Positions 11,731 to 22,767 of a stretch of 64,000 bases of DNA are shown here, in pieces; the stretch's first letter is position 1; every line of letters begins with the position of its first letter. Source of the DNA: Elymus sibiricus. Lineage: Eukaryota > Streptophyta > Magnoliopsida > Poales > Poaceae. The DNA lies in assembly GCA_039707655.1 (NCBI GenBank), contig CM077668.1, positions 63,815,086 to 63,879,085 of the forward strand, written 5' to 3'. The translations under genes and the position numbers were made by a program. The notes below the pieces were generated by a model. It saw only the letters and a list, made by a program, of their open reading frames with translations, searched no databases and was not told where the DNA came from.

Positions 11731-12485
11731 GGGCGATGGGCTGTAGGGTCTGCCGGGACGAAGATGGACTCCGAATCCGAAGACGGCTTGATGGACGGCT
11801 TGCGTAGGTGCTCGAGGGAGACGTCGGTTGGGATTGCTTGCCGGCTGGAGCCGAGCTTGGCTAGAGTATCGGCCGCGTCGTTCTCGTTGCGGGGAACGTG
11901 GAGGAACTCGCAGCCGTCGAAACTGCCGGTCATCTGCTGGACCAGGTTGCGGTAGCTGGCCATGTTGGAGTTCCTGGCGTCCCACTCGCCAGAGGATTGC
12001 TGGACCACCAGGTCGGAGTCGCCGAAGCAGAGGATGCGTCGGATGCCGATTTCTTTGGCCAGCCGGAGGCCGTGGACGATGGATTCATACTCGGCGACGT
12101 TGTTGGAGGCGGCGAAGTGGATTTGAAGCGCGTAGCGCAGCCGGTCGCCTTTGGGGGAGGAGAGCACGATGTCGGCTCCCAAGCCGGAGGCCATCTTGGA
12201 GCCGTCAAAGTGCATGCGCCAGTGTGTTGCATCGGGAGCTGGCGGCAAGTACTGGGTCTCCGCCCAATCGACGAGGAAGTCGGCCAAGGCTTGCGATTTG
12301 ATGGCGGTGCGAGGCTCGTAGAGGATGGTGTGGCCGGCTAGCTCGATGGCCCACTTTGCGATTCGTCCAGAGGCATCCCAGCAGCCCATGATCTCGCCGA
12401 TGGGGGCCGTGCTCACCACTATGATGGCGTGCTCTTGGAAATACCGTCGGAGCTTCTTGGCGGCCAGGTAGACGCCGTGGCACAT
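11700..12485 (-). pseudogene. Archaeal-type RNase H domain of Tat pol, 5' end deleted
   Basis: After a tether (WAIELAGHTILYEPRT) comes a ribonuclease H fold with its acidic residues in order: MHFDGS, NVAEYES, FGDSDLV and NDAADTLAK. This extra 'archaeal-type' RNase H is known from Tat-lineage elements, where it complements the ordinary RNase H next to RT. The ordinary RNase H is largely missing. The RT reading runs to ATTRVVSVVLVVERPE near 12490 and the next frame picks up at HGVYLAAKKL, so a deletion of a few tens of codons together with a frame change lies at about 12480-12495. Confidence 0.82.
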
Positions 12486-12489
12486 CTTC

Positions 12490-13668
12490 GGGGCGCTCTA
12501 CCACCAGCACCACGCTGACCACGCGAGTGGTTGCCGCGATGTACATCAGGAGCGACTCCTTCTCAGCCAGCGCGGCCAAGACGGATGTGGTGGAGAGCAT
12601 GCGCTTGAGGTCGCGGAAAGCCTCGTCCGCCTGGTCGGACCACTCGAACGGCGTCGTCTTCTTCATCAGCTGATATAAGGGCAGGGCCCTCTCCCCGAGC
12701 CGGCTGACGAAACGGCTGAGAGAGGCCAAGCAGCCGGTGAACTTCTGGACATTGCGCTGCCGGGTCGGCTTGCGCATGCGGTCGATGGCCTTGATCTTCT
12801 CCGGATTGGCCTCGATGCCGCGCTCCGAGACGAGGAAACCGAGTAGTTGGCCGGCTGGCTTGCCGAAGACGCATTTCTCCGGATTGAGCTTGATCTGGTA
12901 CTGGCGCAGGTTTGCAAACATCTCCCTGAGATCCTCAAGGAGGGTGAGGTGCTGCTTGGTCTTCACCACGATGTCGTCGACGTAGACGTGCACATTCTGG
13001 CCGATTTGAGGCAGGAGGCATTTCTGCATGCAGCGCTGGAAGGTGGCGCCGGCGTTCTTCAAGCCGAACGACATGGTGATGTACCTCAAGATGAAGGACG
13101 TCTTGAGGGCATCCGCCGGGTCCAGCTTGATCTGGTGGTAGCCGGAGTAAGCGTCCAGGAAGGACAAGAGCTCGCAGCCGGCTGTGGAGTCGATGACTTG
13201 GTCAATCCGGGGAAGGGCAAACGGGTCCTTGGGGCAGGCCTTATTCAGACTGGTGTAGTCGATACACATGCGCCAACTGCCGTTCTTCTTCAGAACGAGG
13301 ACCGGGTTGGCCAGCCACTCGGGGTGGAATACTTCCATGATGAACCCGGCTCTGAGCAGCCAGGCGATCTCTTCGCCAATGGTTCTTCGCTTCTCCTCAG
13401 AGAAGCGGCGTAGCGGCTGCCAGACCGGCTTGGCATCCGGCCGGACGTGGAGTTTGTGCTCGGCGTACTTCCTCGGAACACCCGGCATGTCCTTGGGGGA
13501 CCATGCGAAGATATCCCGATTCTCACGGAGGAAGTCGACGAGCTCGCCTTCCTATTTGCTGTCGAGGCCGGAGCCCACGATGACGTACTCGCTGGAGTCG
13601 GGGTTGGATGGGTCGAGCGAAACCTTCCTTGTGCCCTTGGCCGGCTTGAAGGACCCCTCATCGGCTGG
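12490..13668 (-). pseudogene. Tat Gypsy reverse transcriptase
   Basis: The RT domain is readable from WLLRAGFIMEVFHPEWLANP through CIDYTSLNKACPKDPFALP, FLDAYSGYHQI, the catalytic YVDDIVVK and GFLVSERGIEANPEK. All three catalytic aspartates are visible (FLD, and YVDD). Two in-frame stops lie upstream, TAG at 13671-13669 and TAG at 13554-13552, between protease and RT. The domain itself is open from 13488 down to the deletion near 12490. Confidence 0.9.
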
Positions 13669-14791
13669 CTACTTGAGCTGAACCGGCATGACCGGCTGCT
13701 CGCCAGCCAGCGCGACAAGCCGGTCGAGCTGGCGCCTCTCCTCGGCGATGACCAACGACTCGGCTAGCTTGGAGCCGGCTTTGGTGCACTCCAGGGACTT
13801 CTTGTAGTCGCCGGTGATGGTGATGACGCCCTTGGGGCACTCCAGGGACTTCATCTTGAGGTAGGCGTAGTGGGGGACCGCCATGAACTTGGCCATGGCG
13901 GGCCGGCCTAGGAGCGCGTGGTAGGGGCTGGCGAGGTGGACCACCTTGAACCAGATCGGCTCGCGGCGGAAGTGGGCGGGTGCCGAACAGCACGTCCAGC
14001 CGCACCCGGCCGATGGGAGAGCACGAAGCGCCGGGCACGATGCCGTGGAACACCGTCTGGGTGGGCTGTAGCTGGCCCTCCTCGATGCCGAGCTTGACCA
14101 TGGTGTCGCGGTAAAGGATGTTGATGCTGCTGCCACCGTCGATCAACACCCGCGAAAAGTGGCAGGTGCGCTTCTCAGCGACGAAGGTGGGGTCGAGGAC
14201 GAGCGCGTAGCCACCCGGCGTGGGCATCACAGCCGGGTGGTCCTCCCGGGTCCAATTGACAGGATGGTCGGACCAGTGCATGTACTGGGGGACCGGGGGG
14301 ACGACGGCATTCACCTCGTGCTGGTACTTGCGCTTGCTGTGCTTGTCGTCGCCTTCGCTGGTGAAGACGACATAGGCCGCGTCCTGCTGTGGATAGGGGT
14401 CGTTGGCGAGGGCGCCGGCTGCCGGAGGCGGTGGGGGAGGCGGAAGTGGCGGCTGCTGCGGGCCGGCTCCGGGTGGCGGGGGTGGAAGGTTGCCCTTCAA
14501 CAGACGCTGGGTGAAGCTGCACAGCCGGAGCGTGTGCGTCGACGGCTTCGCGTAGCTGTGGTTCTTGTAGGGGGCGTCGAGCATCTGCTCGAAAGACAGC
14601 TTGGGCTGCCAGGCGGCCTTGCCGGTGCGCGGGCGCTGGCCGGCGCCTTGTTTAGCCTGCCGCTCCCCTTCCACCGCGGCTACTTGCTGGTTGCTGTAGC
14701 GAGGAGCCGGCTGCTCGGCCTTCCGCTTGTTGTTGTTGTGGTTGTCTTGCCGGCGCTGGCTGGTTTCGCCAGCCGTCCTCTGGGCAGCCGG
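13669..14791 (-). pseudogene. Tat Gypsy aspartic protease region, frameshifted
   Basis: The protease cleaves the polyprotein. Its active-site motif is visible as LIDGGSSINILY near 14125 (D-G-G in place of the usual D-S/T-G). A proline-rich linker lies upstream (GNLPPPPPGAG). A 1-nt frame change at about 13980-13987 moves the reading into a second frame that continues through HALLGRPAMAKFMAVPHYAY to the stop at 13669. The reading frame is shared with gag upstream, interrupted by a single TAG at 14794-14792. Confidence 0.82.
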
Positions 14792-16560
14792 CTAGACCGG
14801 GATCGGCTTGCCGTCCGCGTCGACTGTGATCTTTACGCGCATCGCGGAGTCGGCCATGGCGTACTTGTCCGCCACAGCCATGAGCTTTGCCAGGGTGTCT
14901 GGCTCGTCGCACATCAGGCGGTGCTTGAGCAGGGTGCCGTCTCGGCACCCGTCGACGAAGTACTGAACGGCTTGCACTTCGTGGACGCCTTCGCAGGAGT
15001 TGCGCAGCTCGGTCCACCGTGTGAGGAAGTCGCGGAGGGGCTCGCCCGGGTTCTGAACGCCCATGGAGAGCTGGCGAGGCCGACCAGGATGCGTGTACGT
15101 GCTGGTGATGTTGCGCACGAATGCATCTTCGAAGTCCAGCCAGGAATTGACGCTGCCGGCCCCCAGGCAGTTAAGCCATGTCCGGGCCGAGCCGAGCAGC
15201 ATGAGGGGAACGTAGCGAACCGCTACGCGCCGGTTGCCGCCGGCGATGCCGACAGCCGTGGTGTAGTCGGTTAGCCACTCCTCCGGCTTGGAGACGCCGC
15301 TGTACTTGGGGGAGTCGCGGGGCAGCGAGAAGCCTTTGGGGAAGGGCTCCTCGCGGATGCGGGGGCTGAAGCACGTCGGGCCGACAGAGCTCTCCTCCTC
15401 GAGAAGCGTCGACTGCGCCAGCCGGTCGATGCCGTGGCGTGCGTCGAATTTGTCGTAGGGCTCGCGGGGGCCCAGCCGCCTTGCGACGGGGCTGCGTGGC
15501 ACCGCGCCGGCGGGAACCGGCCGGGGCCTTCGAGGCTGCGGGGGAGGAAATTCCGGCTGCCGCACCCGGTCATTGCCGGCTGGCTCGTTGGCGACGCCGT
15601 CTCCAGCCGTCGTGGCGCGGTCACGCCGGCTCCGACTCGCCCGGTGCCGGCCAGAGCGGCTGGCGCTGCCGTCAGAGGAGGACGCCTGTTGCGTGTCCCG
15701 AAGAGCCTTCTCCGGGTTTCTGGTTTTGCCTGAGGTGGAGGCGGATGGCTGGGCCGGGTCGAAACGCTGCTGCTGCTCGTTTGCCGCGGTGATGAGGTCG
15801 CGGATGCGCTGATGTTGCTGCTGCAGCTCCTCGCCCTCCAGGAACTCGAGATCGGCCATGGCCGCCTGCGCCGCGCGCATGTTCTTGACGGGGGTGTCGT
15901 AGACGGGCCGGCCTGCGCCTAGCGCGCGGCCGATTGCACCCCCACGGATTCGCACATCCGCAACCCGGCTGGGCTGACCAGCGGCCGGTGTGAAGCCATG
16001 GGCGCTGTCGTACTCTCACTGGTCGGACTCCAGCCCGCGCCGCGTTGCCGCGAGCTCCGTGGCCTCGATCAGCAAATGCTCACGGTCCTCGTTGAGCTGA
16101 GCCGCCGCTGCCGCTGTGTCGGCGTCGGGCGTGATGGGGGCTCGCAGACTCCGGATCGTCTCGTGGAGCGGGTCGGCCCGGCATGGCAGAGCCGCAGCCG
16201 CGGCAGCAGCAGCCGCGGCGGCCTTCTCCTTGGCGCGCGGGGAGCCGGAGCTGGTGCCGATGGTCAACACCTCCGCGCGAGTGCAGAGAGCCGCGACGTC
16301 GTCGGAGACGGCGCAGCCAACGGGGACGGGCGAGTTGGCGAAACTGCGTACCTCACTGGGGAACACGTCGGGGACGAGCGCGACGAAGACGCGCAGCGCG
16401 CCGAAAGGGACGACGAAGCAGCCTGCGGGGCAGGCGGCGCTCGCGCCGGGCGCGACGTCGCAGCCGGCGGGGTTGGCCGTTCGAGGCGCACGGACCAAAC
16501 CGTGCACGATGCGCTCGCCGGAGCTGGTGATGGGCCTCGTCCGGAACTTGACTCCAGCCG
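14792..16560 (-). pseudogene. Tat Gypsy gag, with one internal stop
   Basis: Gag forms the virus-like particle. A retrotransposon gag domain is clear (KYSGVSKPEEWLTDY, LGSARTWLNCL, PGEPLRDFLTRWTELRN, FVDGCRDGTL). The same frame is open leftwards to a TAG at 14794-14792 and rightwards past a TGA at 16018-16016 into an alanine-rich leader (poly-Ala at about 16196-16233) near the PBS. Two stops in one otherwise continuous frame of more than 550 codons look like point lesions. No clear start Met could be chosen near the PBS. Confidence 0.82.
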
Positions 16561-16572
16561 ACGCCGCGAGCA

Positions 16573-16590
16573 GCCCCACGGTGGGCGCCA
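16573..16590 (-). promoter_or_regulatory. Tat Gypsy primer-binding site
   Basis: On the minus strand the sequence two bases inside the 5' LTR is TGGCGCCCACCGTGGGGC, a typical plant Gypsy primer-binding site for a tRNA 3' end of the GGCGCCA class. The tRNA identity (Arg or Asp type) is not decided. Confidence 0.8.
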
Positions 16591-16592
16591 AC

Positions 16593-17532
16593 TGTCGTGG
16601 TGAAATCACGGCAGATGCCATGAGATGGCTACAAGTGGGGGGCTGCGTGAGGATGCCGGTGGGTTCCGGAAGCGAGGTTGGCACGCGCGTGCGGGAGACA
16701 CAAGGTGTACCCAGGTTCGGGGCCCTCCGGAGATTTAACACCCCTAGTCCTGCCGAGTGGGTTGATAGGCACAAGGGCCGCAACGGTTACAATGGTGCTC
16801 CTGGAGCTGTTTGAATGGAGAAGGAAGAAGGAGCTAGCTCTCCCTTCGGCCTCTCCTGTGTGTGGGTGTGTGCGTGTCGCTACTAGGTGCTGACTGAGGA
16901 AGAGGAATACCGACCCTCTGCATGGAGGCCTCCTGGGGGGTCTTATAGCTCGACCCCCCCAGGGGTACAAGGGGAAACTGCACGCGCCGGGACCCGGACG
17001 TCGGTGTCTGGTGCCGGCTGTGGGCCCACCGGCTGCTGGGCCCCGCCTGCTGCGGGACCCGCCGGCGGCTCGGCACTGTGGCCCGTCACTTCGAGCGTCA
17101 CGGATTGGACGGTACGTGCGCGCTTCTGCCAAGTCGTGCAGGAGTGGTCGGCGCGTGCGCGCTTCTGCCGAGGCACACAGGAGTAGATGGCGCGTGCGAG
17201 CTCTGCAGAGGCGTGCCGGAGTAGGCGGCATCGCGGGGGGCTGCACCGGTGCGCCGGTGCTGACACCGGCCATCGCGCCCGAGACGGATGACACTGTAGC
17301 CATGTTCCCCCCACGTGGGGGTTGTCTTGTCGTCGGACGCGATGGGACGGCCGCCGCCCTATCGCCAGCCGCCTAGCGAGCAGCCGGACCCGGCCCGGGG
17401 CCGGGCCTAGCCGGCTAGCGCTGAGAAGCCGGTTGGTCGGCCAGCCGGCGGGGAGGGGCATGGGCCGCCCTGAAGTTTTTTGAAAAAGGGGCTCCGGGTT
17501 CGCTTGCCTACCCGGGGGTCATCCCCCCGACA
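16593..17532 (-). repeat. Tat Gypsy 5' LTR
   Basis: 940 bp, the upstream LTR in the element's own direction. Compared with 3974-4943 it lacks about 34 bp near 17275 and has scattered substitutions. The edge hairpin has one changed base (CACGGCA instead of CACGACA). Confidence 0.9.
16941..16950 (-). promoter_or_regulatory. TATA box of the Tat 5' LTR
   Basis: AGCTATAAGA on the minus strand, in a GC-rich LTR. The same word occurs at 4319-4328 in the other LTR. Transcription would start roughly 25-30 bp to the left. Confidence 0.55.
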
Positions 17533-17537
17533 CCAGC

Positions 17538-19542
17538 CTTCTATACATCAATAGCTTGTATGACTTTCATACATGAGCTGGATATTCCAGTCTTCTCTCT
17601 TTTTGCCTTTATACTTCTAACAGTTTAACTTTTAGTATTTCTCCTACTCTCAGAAGAAGCATCCAACTTAAGAGTGGCGTTAGCCCCGGACTTCCTAGGC
17701 GTGTAAGTCATACTAACACCCTTTGGACATTTCCTTTAAGTTGTTGTTTTATTCACCTTCATCATATGACAGGCGTTCTACTGGATCCCTCTGTTATTAG
17801 TCAAATGCATAGTAAACACTTTTACTAACAATTTGCAAAACAAACATTGCTCTGGATATCCCATATCTTTTAGCCTTTGTTTGTGTCTGAAAATGATTTT
17901 CAGTTCCATGAATATCACATAACTATCCCAAACTTTCAAAGTTCAGGTCTCATGGAAGCAAGCATATTGCACTTGACCGTAACGGAATTCTAGATTTTGG
18001 ATCGAAGGACGAGAGTCACATTATCCATAGCATTAGCGGGAGAATACCAAAAGCATGCGATAGGACAAAATCCTTCTCGGCACTTTTGAGGACAATCCTC
18101 ACATTACATTAAGTTTTAACCAGATATTTAACAACTAATTCAATTTTAATAGGGAAGGTGGAAACGCGAGCCATTATTCTACAACTATTATGCAAATTTC
18201 ACTTTAGACAAAGTTCATAATTAATTGCACAGAGAATTAAACAAGTTAATTTTACAGTGTGCTCCCACTCAAATCAATATCTCTCAAAATTGATTGTGAG
18301 TGATTCAAGATCCGCATTTCAATTCAACGCCATTGATGTGGACATCACTGATGACGAGAATTTTAATCGGTAGGCCAACTTGCCAATCACATCTCTATGC
18401 GATTCTTGTTCATCTTTCGATGTGTGTGTTCCAAGCTCATGACTTTCATGCCTGAACGTCAAGACAAGCAAGTGATCTCGCTGCGAGGTCTCAACTCACC
18501 CGCCTCACCCTTCCCTAATCGTTCGTACCCATGTATCCATGTGATACCCCGAGAAGTTAGGTGCCGTGATGGTGCTACACTTGGGAGAACACTAACTACT
18601 TGATATTTTTGTGAGAGATCACCCTAATAAAAGCGACTACCGCGCAATCAAGAAGGGTGCATCATAAGGGATAAACATCTCAGGCAATTCATAATAGCAT
18701 GATATGGTATAGCCCTTTCTGACGGAGAAGTCTTGTATTTCTTCGTCTTCGGCATTCGCGTCGGTGTTCACCTTTGCGAAGATTGCCACCACCTTGTCGA
18801 TGTACCAGATAATATTGCTATCTCTATAGCTAATAAAATAAGTGCATTACTTAAGGTTGACACGCAGGTCATTAAAGTGACAATCATATGGCTCCAGCCA
18901 TCATGCCGAATCATGACACGCAGGTCATGTTAATTTACATCATATAGTCATCTCATACATAATCAAATTAATATGAGCACTGCTATACCACATCATATGC
19001 ACATGCAAACCATCCTGCAAAACCAAGTTAGACGCCTCTAATCGGTTTATGCAAATTTTCATTTTACATGGATTCAAAGGTTTTGAACCAAACCGAAGCT
19101 ACCTACGTTTTATCATCAAGTATGATTATTCAAGTCGCTAGATTAACATCTCGGGGTGTATGAAACACGAGATAATTAAATCTCGAGCCCCATACTAAAC
19201 TTTGTCATACGCATGACCCCCGTGCAGATCATATCTGCATTGCCCTTTCGTCCGCGAAATTTCATCTTTCTTTTTAACTATGGTGGAATTCAACGAACTG
19301 TTAGCACTTCGTTGTTCAATCAGGATCGCGGATTGCCAGAACTTTGAAATTCCACCATGCTGTTATCAAGATCAGAAATATGCAAATTCCAGGGAAGCAA
19401 CAAGAACATTGGGTAACCGATTTCATCTGCTACCCGCACAAATAATTATCAGCAGCAGAACTCATCTACTACAAATTATATTGTGCAATACCCATACATC
19501 TCTATGTATTCTAGATCGCAACCTGCATCTACGCATAGCACG
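17538..19542 (-). pseudogene. Copia A gag/leader part, degenerate
   Basis: This aligns throughout with 62835-64000 of Copia B (shared CTTCTATACATCAA, AGTGGCGTTAGCCCCGGAC, GATCTCGCTGCGAGGTC). It should hold gag and the leader on the minus strand, but no gag domain or CCHC knuckle could be read. AT-rich, with no open frame above about 70 codons. Confidence 0.6.
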
Positions 19543-19555
19543 GCTCATGATGCCA
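19543..19555 (-). promoter_or_regulatory. Copia A primer-binding-like site
   Basis: TGGCATCATGAGC on the minus strand, one base inside the LTR. It resembles the initiator-tRNA-Met site TGGTATCAGAGC usual in Copia, with changes. Confidence 0.55.
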
Positions 19556-19762
19556 CTGTAGGGTAACGCAGCAGAAAACAAAAAAATTCCGACCTACGCA
19601 CCAGCCCAGGACCACTATGGAGACTGCATACAAGGTTTGATCTTTTTCGTTACCGACTCGTAGCGCAGCGAAAGTAGAGTCGATGACGAACGGCGGTGCA
19701 GATCCCCGCAGCTAGGATTTACAACCTCCCAACCACGAGGATGTACTCCCACATCTGCCCCT

Positions 19763-19914
19763 CGGACAGCCCTCCGGGAGGCGGTTGGACAGTCCCTCGG
19801 ACGGTGTCGCGGACAGCCCTTCGGGAGGACCTTCGAAAACCGGACGGTCACTCGGACAGCCCTTCGGGAGGACCCTCGAAAATCGGACAGTCACTCGGAC
19901 AGCCCTTCGGGAGG
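19763..19914. repeat. 43-bp tandem repeats in the Copia A LTR
   Basis: The word CGGACAGCCCTTCGGGAGG starts at 19763 (one variant base), 19810, 19853 and 19896, giving periods of 47, 43 and 43 bp. The same four-copy layout is at 57652-57805 in Copia B. Confidence 0.9.
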
Positions 19915-20135
19915 CACTCTCGAACTAAGACTGAAACTACGATCTCTCTACAGAGTTGCACACATACGGTGTCATCTATCCGGCAGGGCTTCGCCGTCCA
20001 GAACTAGTTCCCACCGGAACCCAGACAGCCTTTCGGCTCTACAAAACTATTTTGCGTGGGAGGGAGAGAGAGAGCCAGACGAGCATGGCATTTGTATGTG
20101 AGCAAGGAGTGAGTGTGGAGGCAGCCCCTCCACCT

Positions 20136-20145
20136 CTATTTATAG
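20136..20145 (-). promoter_or_regulatory. TATA box of Copia A LTR
   Basis: CTATAAATAG on the minus strand. The equivalent point in Copia B is CTATATAAGG at about 58024-58033. Confidence 0.5.
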
Positions 20146-22360
20146 GAAATCCAAGGGGTAGGGTGGTTTTACAATAAAACCCAAAATGCTCATAAAGGAA
20201 GTCCTTCACATGGGCATAAAGGTGAAACCATGAGACAAGTGGGGCTCCATGATGGAGCACCACATGTGGCCGGCCACTCCCTCTTGGGGGCCCCCCCAAG
20301 GGGGGTTTCTTAGCCCCCAAGCCTTCTAGAAGCCTTTTGGAAAATATCCCAAAAGGTGCTTTCCAAAAAATATCCAAAAAGCACTTTCACTATTCACGAA
20401 GACATTTTTCTGCGTCCGTTAAATCCCAAATTATTTCTGTGTGCCTAGAACAATTCCAGTACCCACTAAAATAATTTTGAATGCATTCCGAAACAATTTC
20501 GGAACAATGTTTCTTCAGCGAAAACCAACCAAAGCGGTTCCGGCTGCTCCGGAACATTTCCGGTTTTTATCCCGGAAAATTCCCAAAAGTTTCCAGAACA
20601 CTTCTGGCATCCTCCAAGAATTTCCAGGCATGTGCCGGAACCAATTTGACTTAATGGAATACCCTGAAACAACTTTTCAGTTTCACCGGAACTATTCCGG
20701 TGTCCTCTCCGGAACGTTTCCGTTTCGTCCGAAACTTTTTTGGTGTTTTTCTCTCAGATCCCCTGTCTAGTATTCAGCAGATAGATGACCCTTAAGCGTG
20801 TGACCCTATAGGTTCGGTGAAGTATAGACATGACCGGAACTCTTTCCGATCAATGATCAACATCGGAGCCGTGGACACACATATAGACCCCTATACCCAC
20901 ACGAATGAATATTCGAGTGAACCTCCAGTTGCCGTGTGCTATTCCTGTTGCTTCGGGATATGTTACAAATACCCGAGGTGAGATTTTTTGCATCCCTATG
21001 GATCAACAACTTGTCCACTATGCAAGTTACCTCGTTACCGGTTTTGTTCTCTTTTCTCGTTTCCGTGTTCTGGCATCCCTGTGATCAAATCACACTTGTG
21101 TCTGGCCAGACGATGATGGATACCGTAACACCAAGAGGGCCCAGAGATATCTCTCCAACGTCGGAGGAGCAAATCCCAATCTTGAGCTATCAAGTTACTT
21201 GACATACTTTTCCATGAACCCGTAAGCCGCCGTAATAGCCACCCAATTACGGATGACGTTTAACAAACCCCAAACTTCATGAAGCAAGCATGAAGAAACT
21301 CGACACTCTCATGGTCTAAGGAATTATGCAAACATTAACTATCTCTGTGTTATTAACCATTAACTTATGACGAATGAATCTCATAGCATAACATCAATCG
21401 GGTCAATTCAACACAAGTGTTCTACTAACATTGTGCCCTCAAAGTTGCCGGCATAGACATGCCCATGATCAGGAAAACAGGACCACCATGCAACACTTGA
21501 GCTAGTCTTAGAGGCTAGGCTAGGAATACATTTTACCGTTTATTATTCCACACGTGCATATGAGTCTTCCTTCGAGCCTCGTGGTTATTGTAGACTCGAG
21601 AACCATAGCAGTTATAGCATGGAACATAAACATAATTATGATCATGGAGATAAATAATAACATTTATTATTGCCTCTAGGGCATATCTCCTACAGCGTGG
21701 CAGTGTTGTTTATAAAAAAAATTGTATTAAAAGTTTTTATCTATATTAGATTTTTTGTAAATTAGAACATGGCCAATTTCTTTTACATACATGGACATTT
21801 ACATGAGAATATAGTTTGAAAAAAATTGTTTGATGCAAAGCAGCTTTATGACCAAAATGAAAATTTGAAGTTACGCAACCATATTTAGTTCATAAGCATG
21901 ATCATTTTTTATTTGAAATAAATCTATGGTGTAAAATATTTTAAAGAAAATTTTCCCTACAAATGTGTTTTTGAATTTAAAATTAATATTGATGAGGCTG
22001 ATGTAACCAAGAAATTTTTAATCAATCAATAAAGCCTCAAGGGTTGTCTAAAAAAATCTATTGGTGTCGTTATTTACAAATGTAAATACTTTATTTTGGT
22101 AGCATTTTATAAGAGGAAAAGTTGAACTGAGGCATGGCTGTGTTGTTTATCAACTTTTTCGTATGAATTTTTGTATCTATATTACAAATTTTTAATAGGC
22201 ATGGACAATGTCTTTATATACATGAAAAATTACATGATAATACAGTTCACAAAACTCCCCTAAAAAATACAGTTCAAAAAATTGTTGTTTGATGCAGAGC
22301 ATTTTTATGTACCAAAATAAAAATTTGAAGTTATGCAATCATTTTTAGTTGACAAGCACG

Positions 22361-22767
22361 CGAATATCCATTTCTGAGACCAGGCTCATCTGCACCCGGT
22401 GAAGAGAAAATTCACAAAAAATACTAAAAAATTCAAAATATTCTTTTTTTCCTGGAAGATAATTTGGTGCGTGAGGTGTGCCTCAAATTTCAGATCATTT
22501 GGACATATGAGTATCTCTCAGCAAAAAAGACAAATTGGGTCAAAACAATACATGAACTGTAAACTTTTTCACAGACCCCAAATTTGTCTTTTTTGCCGAG
22601 AGATACTTAGATGTCCAAATGATCTGAAATTTGTAGTGCACCTCACGCACCAAATTATCATCCATGCAAAAAAAATCAGATTTTTTTTTAATTTTTCTAT
22701 TATTTTTTTTCTGAATTTTCTGTTCATCGAGGGTGCAGCTGAGCCTGGGCACCGAATCGCCTCGTCC
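22361..22767. mobile_element. Mutator-type MITE, copy 1
   Basis: 407 bp with long inverted arms (about 80 bp around ATAATTTGGTGCGTGAGGTG and its inverse, and outer CCAGGCTCATCTGCACCC against CCAGGCTCAGCTGCACCC). It is flanked by the 9-bp duplication ACAAGCACG (22352-22360 and 22768-22776). Nine-base duplications are typical of the Mutator superfamily. Confidence 0.85.

Larger units (their letters stand above)
3974..17532 (-). mobile_element. Tat-lineage Gypsy LTR retrotransposon, complete, with antisense gene
   Basis: A 13.56-kb element begins TGTCGTGG and ends CCCCCGACA, flanked by the 5-bp duplication CCAGC (3969-3973 and 17533-17537). LTRs are 3974-4943 and 16593-17532. It reads right to left: 5' LTR, TGGCGCC-type PBS, gag, aspartic protease, RT, archaeal-type RNase H, integrase, a spacer, then an antisense gene on the plus strand, polypurine tract and 3' LTR. 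The extra RNase H and the antisense gene with a plant 'gypsy-type transposon' domain are known of the Tat lineage (RIRE2/Grande-like). Several stops and frameshifts make this copy unable to supply its own proteins. It is much more GC-rich than its surroundings. Confidence 0.9.
1..21694 (-). mobile_element. Copia A: degenerate LTR retrotransposon, split by a nested Gypsy
   Basis: The element reads right to left: 5' LTR 19557-21694, primer-binding-like site 19543-19555, degenerate gag/pol 17538-19542 and 1037-3968, then 3' LTR 1-1036, which is cut by the window edge. Continuity across the nested Gypsy at 3974-17532 is shown by the matching Copia B copy: its sequence around 62810-62840 runs straight through the point where Copia A is split, and CCAGC is duplicated on both sides. 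Recognisable pol remnants read on the minus strand: an integrase-like segment with PFTGHKE and FDVCSP (3275-2961), and an RNase H tail with SKQ (about 1100). Stops and shifts are frequent, so no protein can be made. The family name is not asserted. Confidence 0.85.
19557..21694 (-). repeat. Copia A 5' LTR
   Basis: 2138 bp from TGTAGGGTAACG to CTCCTACA. It matches 57445-59638 along its length and 1-1036 at its right end. It lies against the AT-rich repeat array at 21695. The matching target duplication would be left of the window, so it cannot be checked. Confidence 0.9.

Noticed and set aside
16603..16783. Gag start at the Met near 16783
   Set aside because: That Met lies inside the 5' LTR, upstream of the primer-binding site; the open frame simply runs through.
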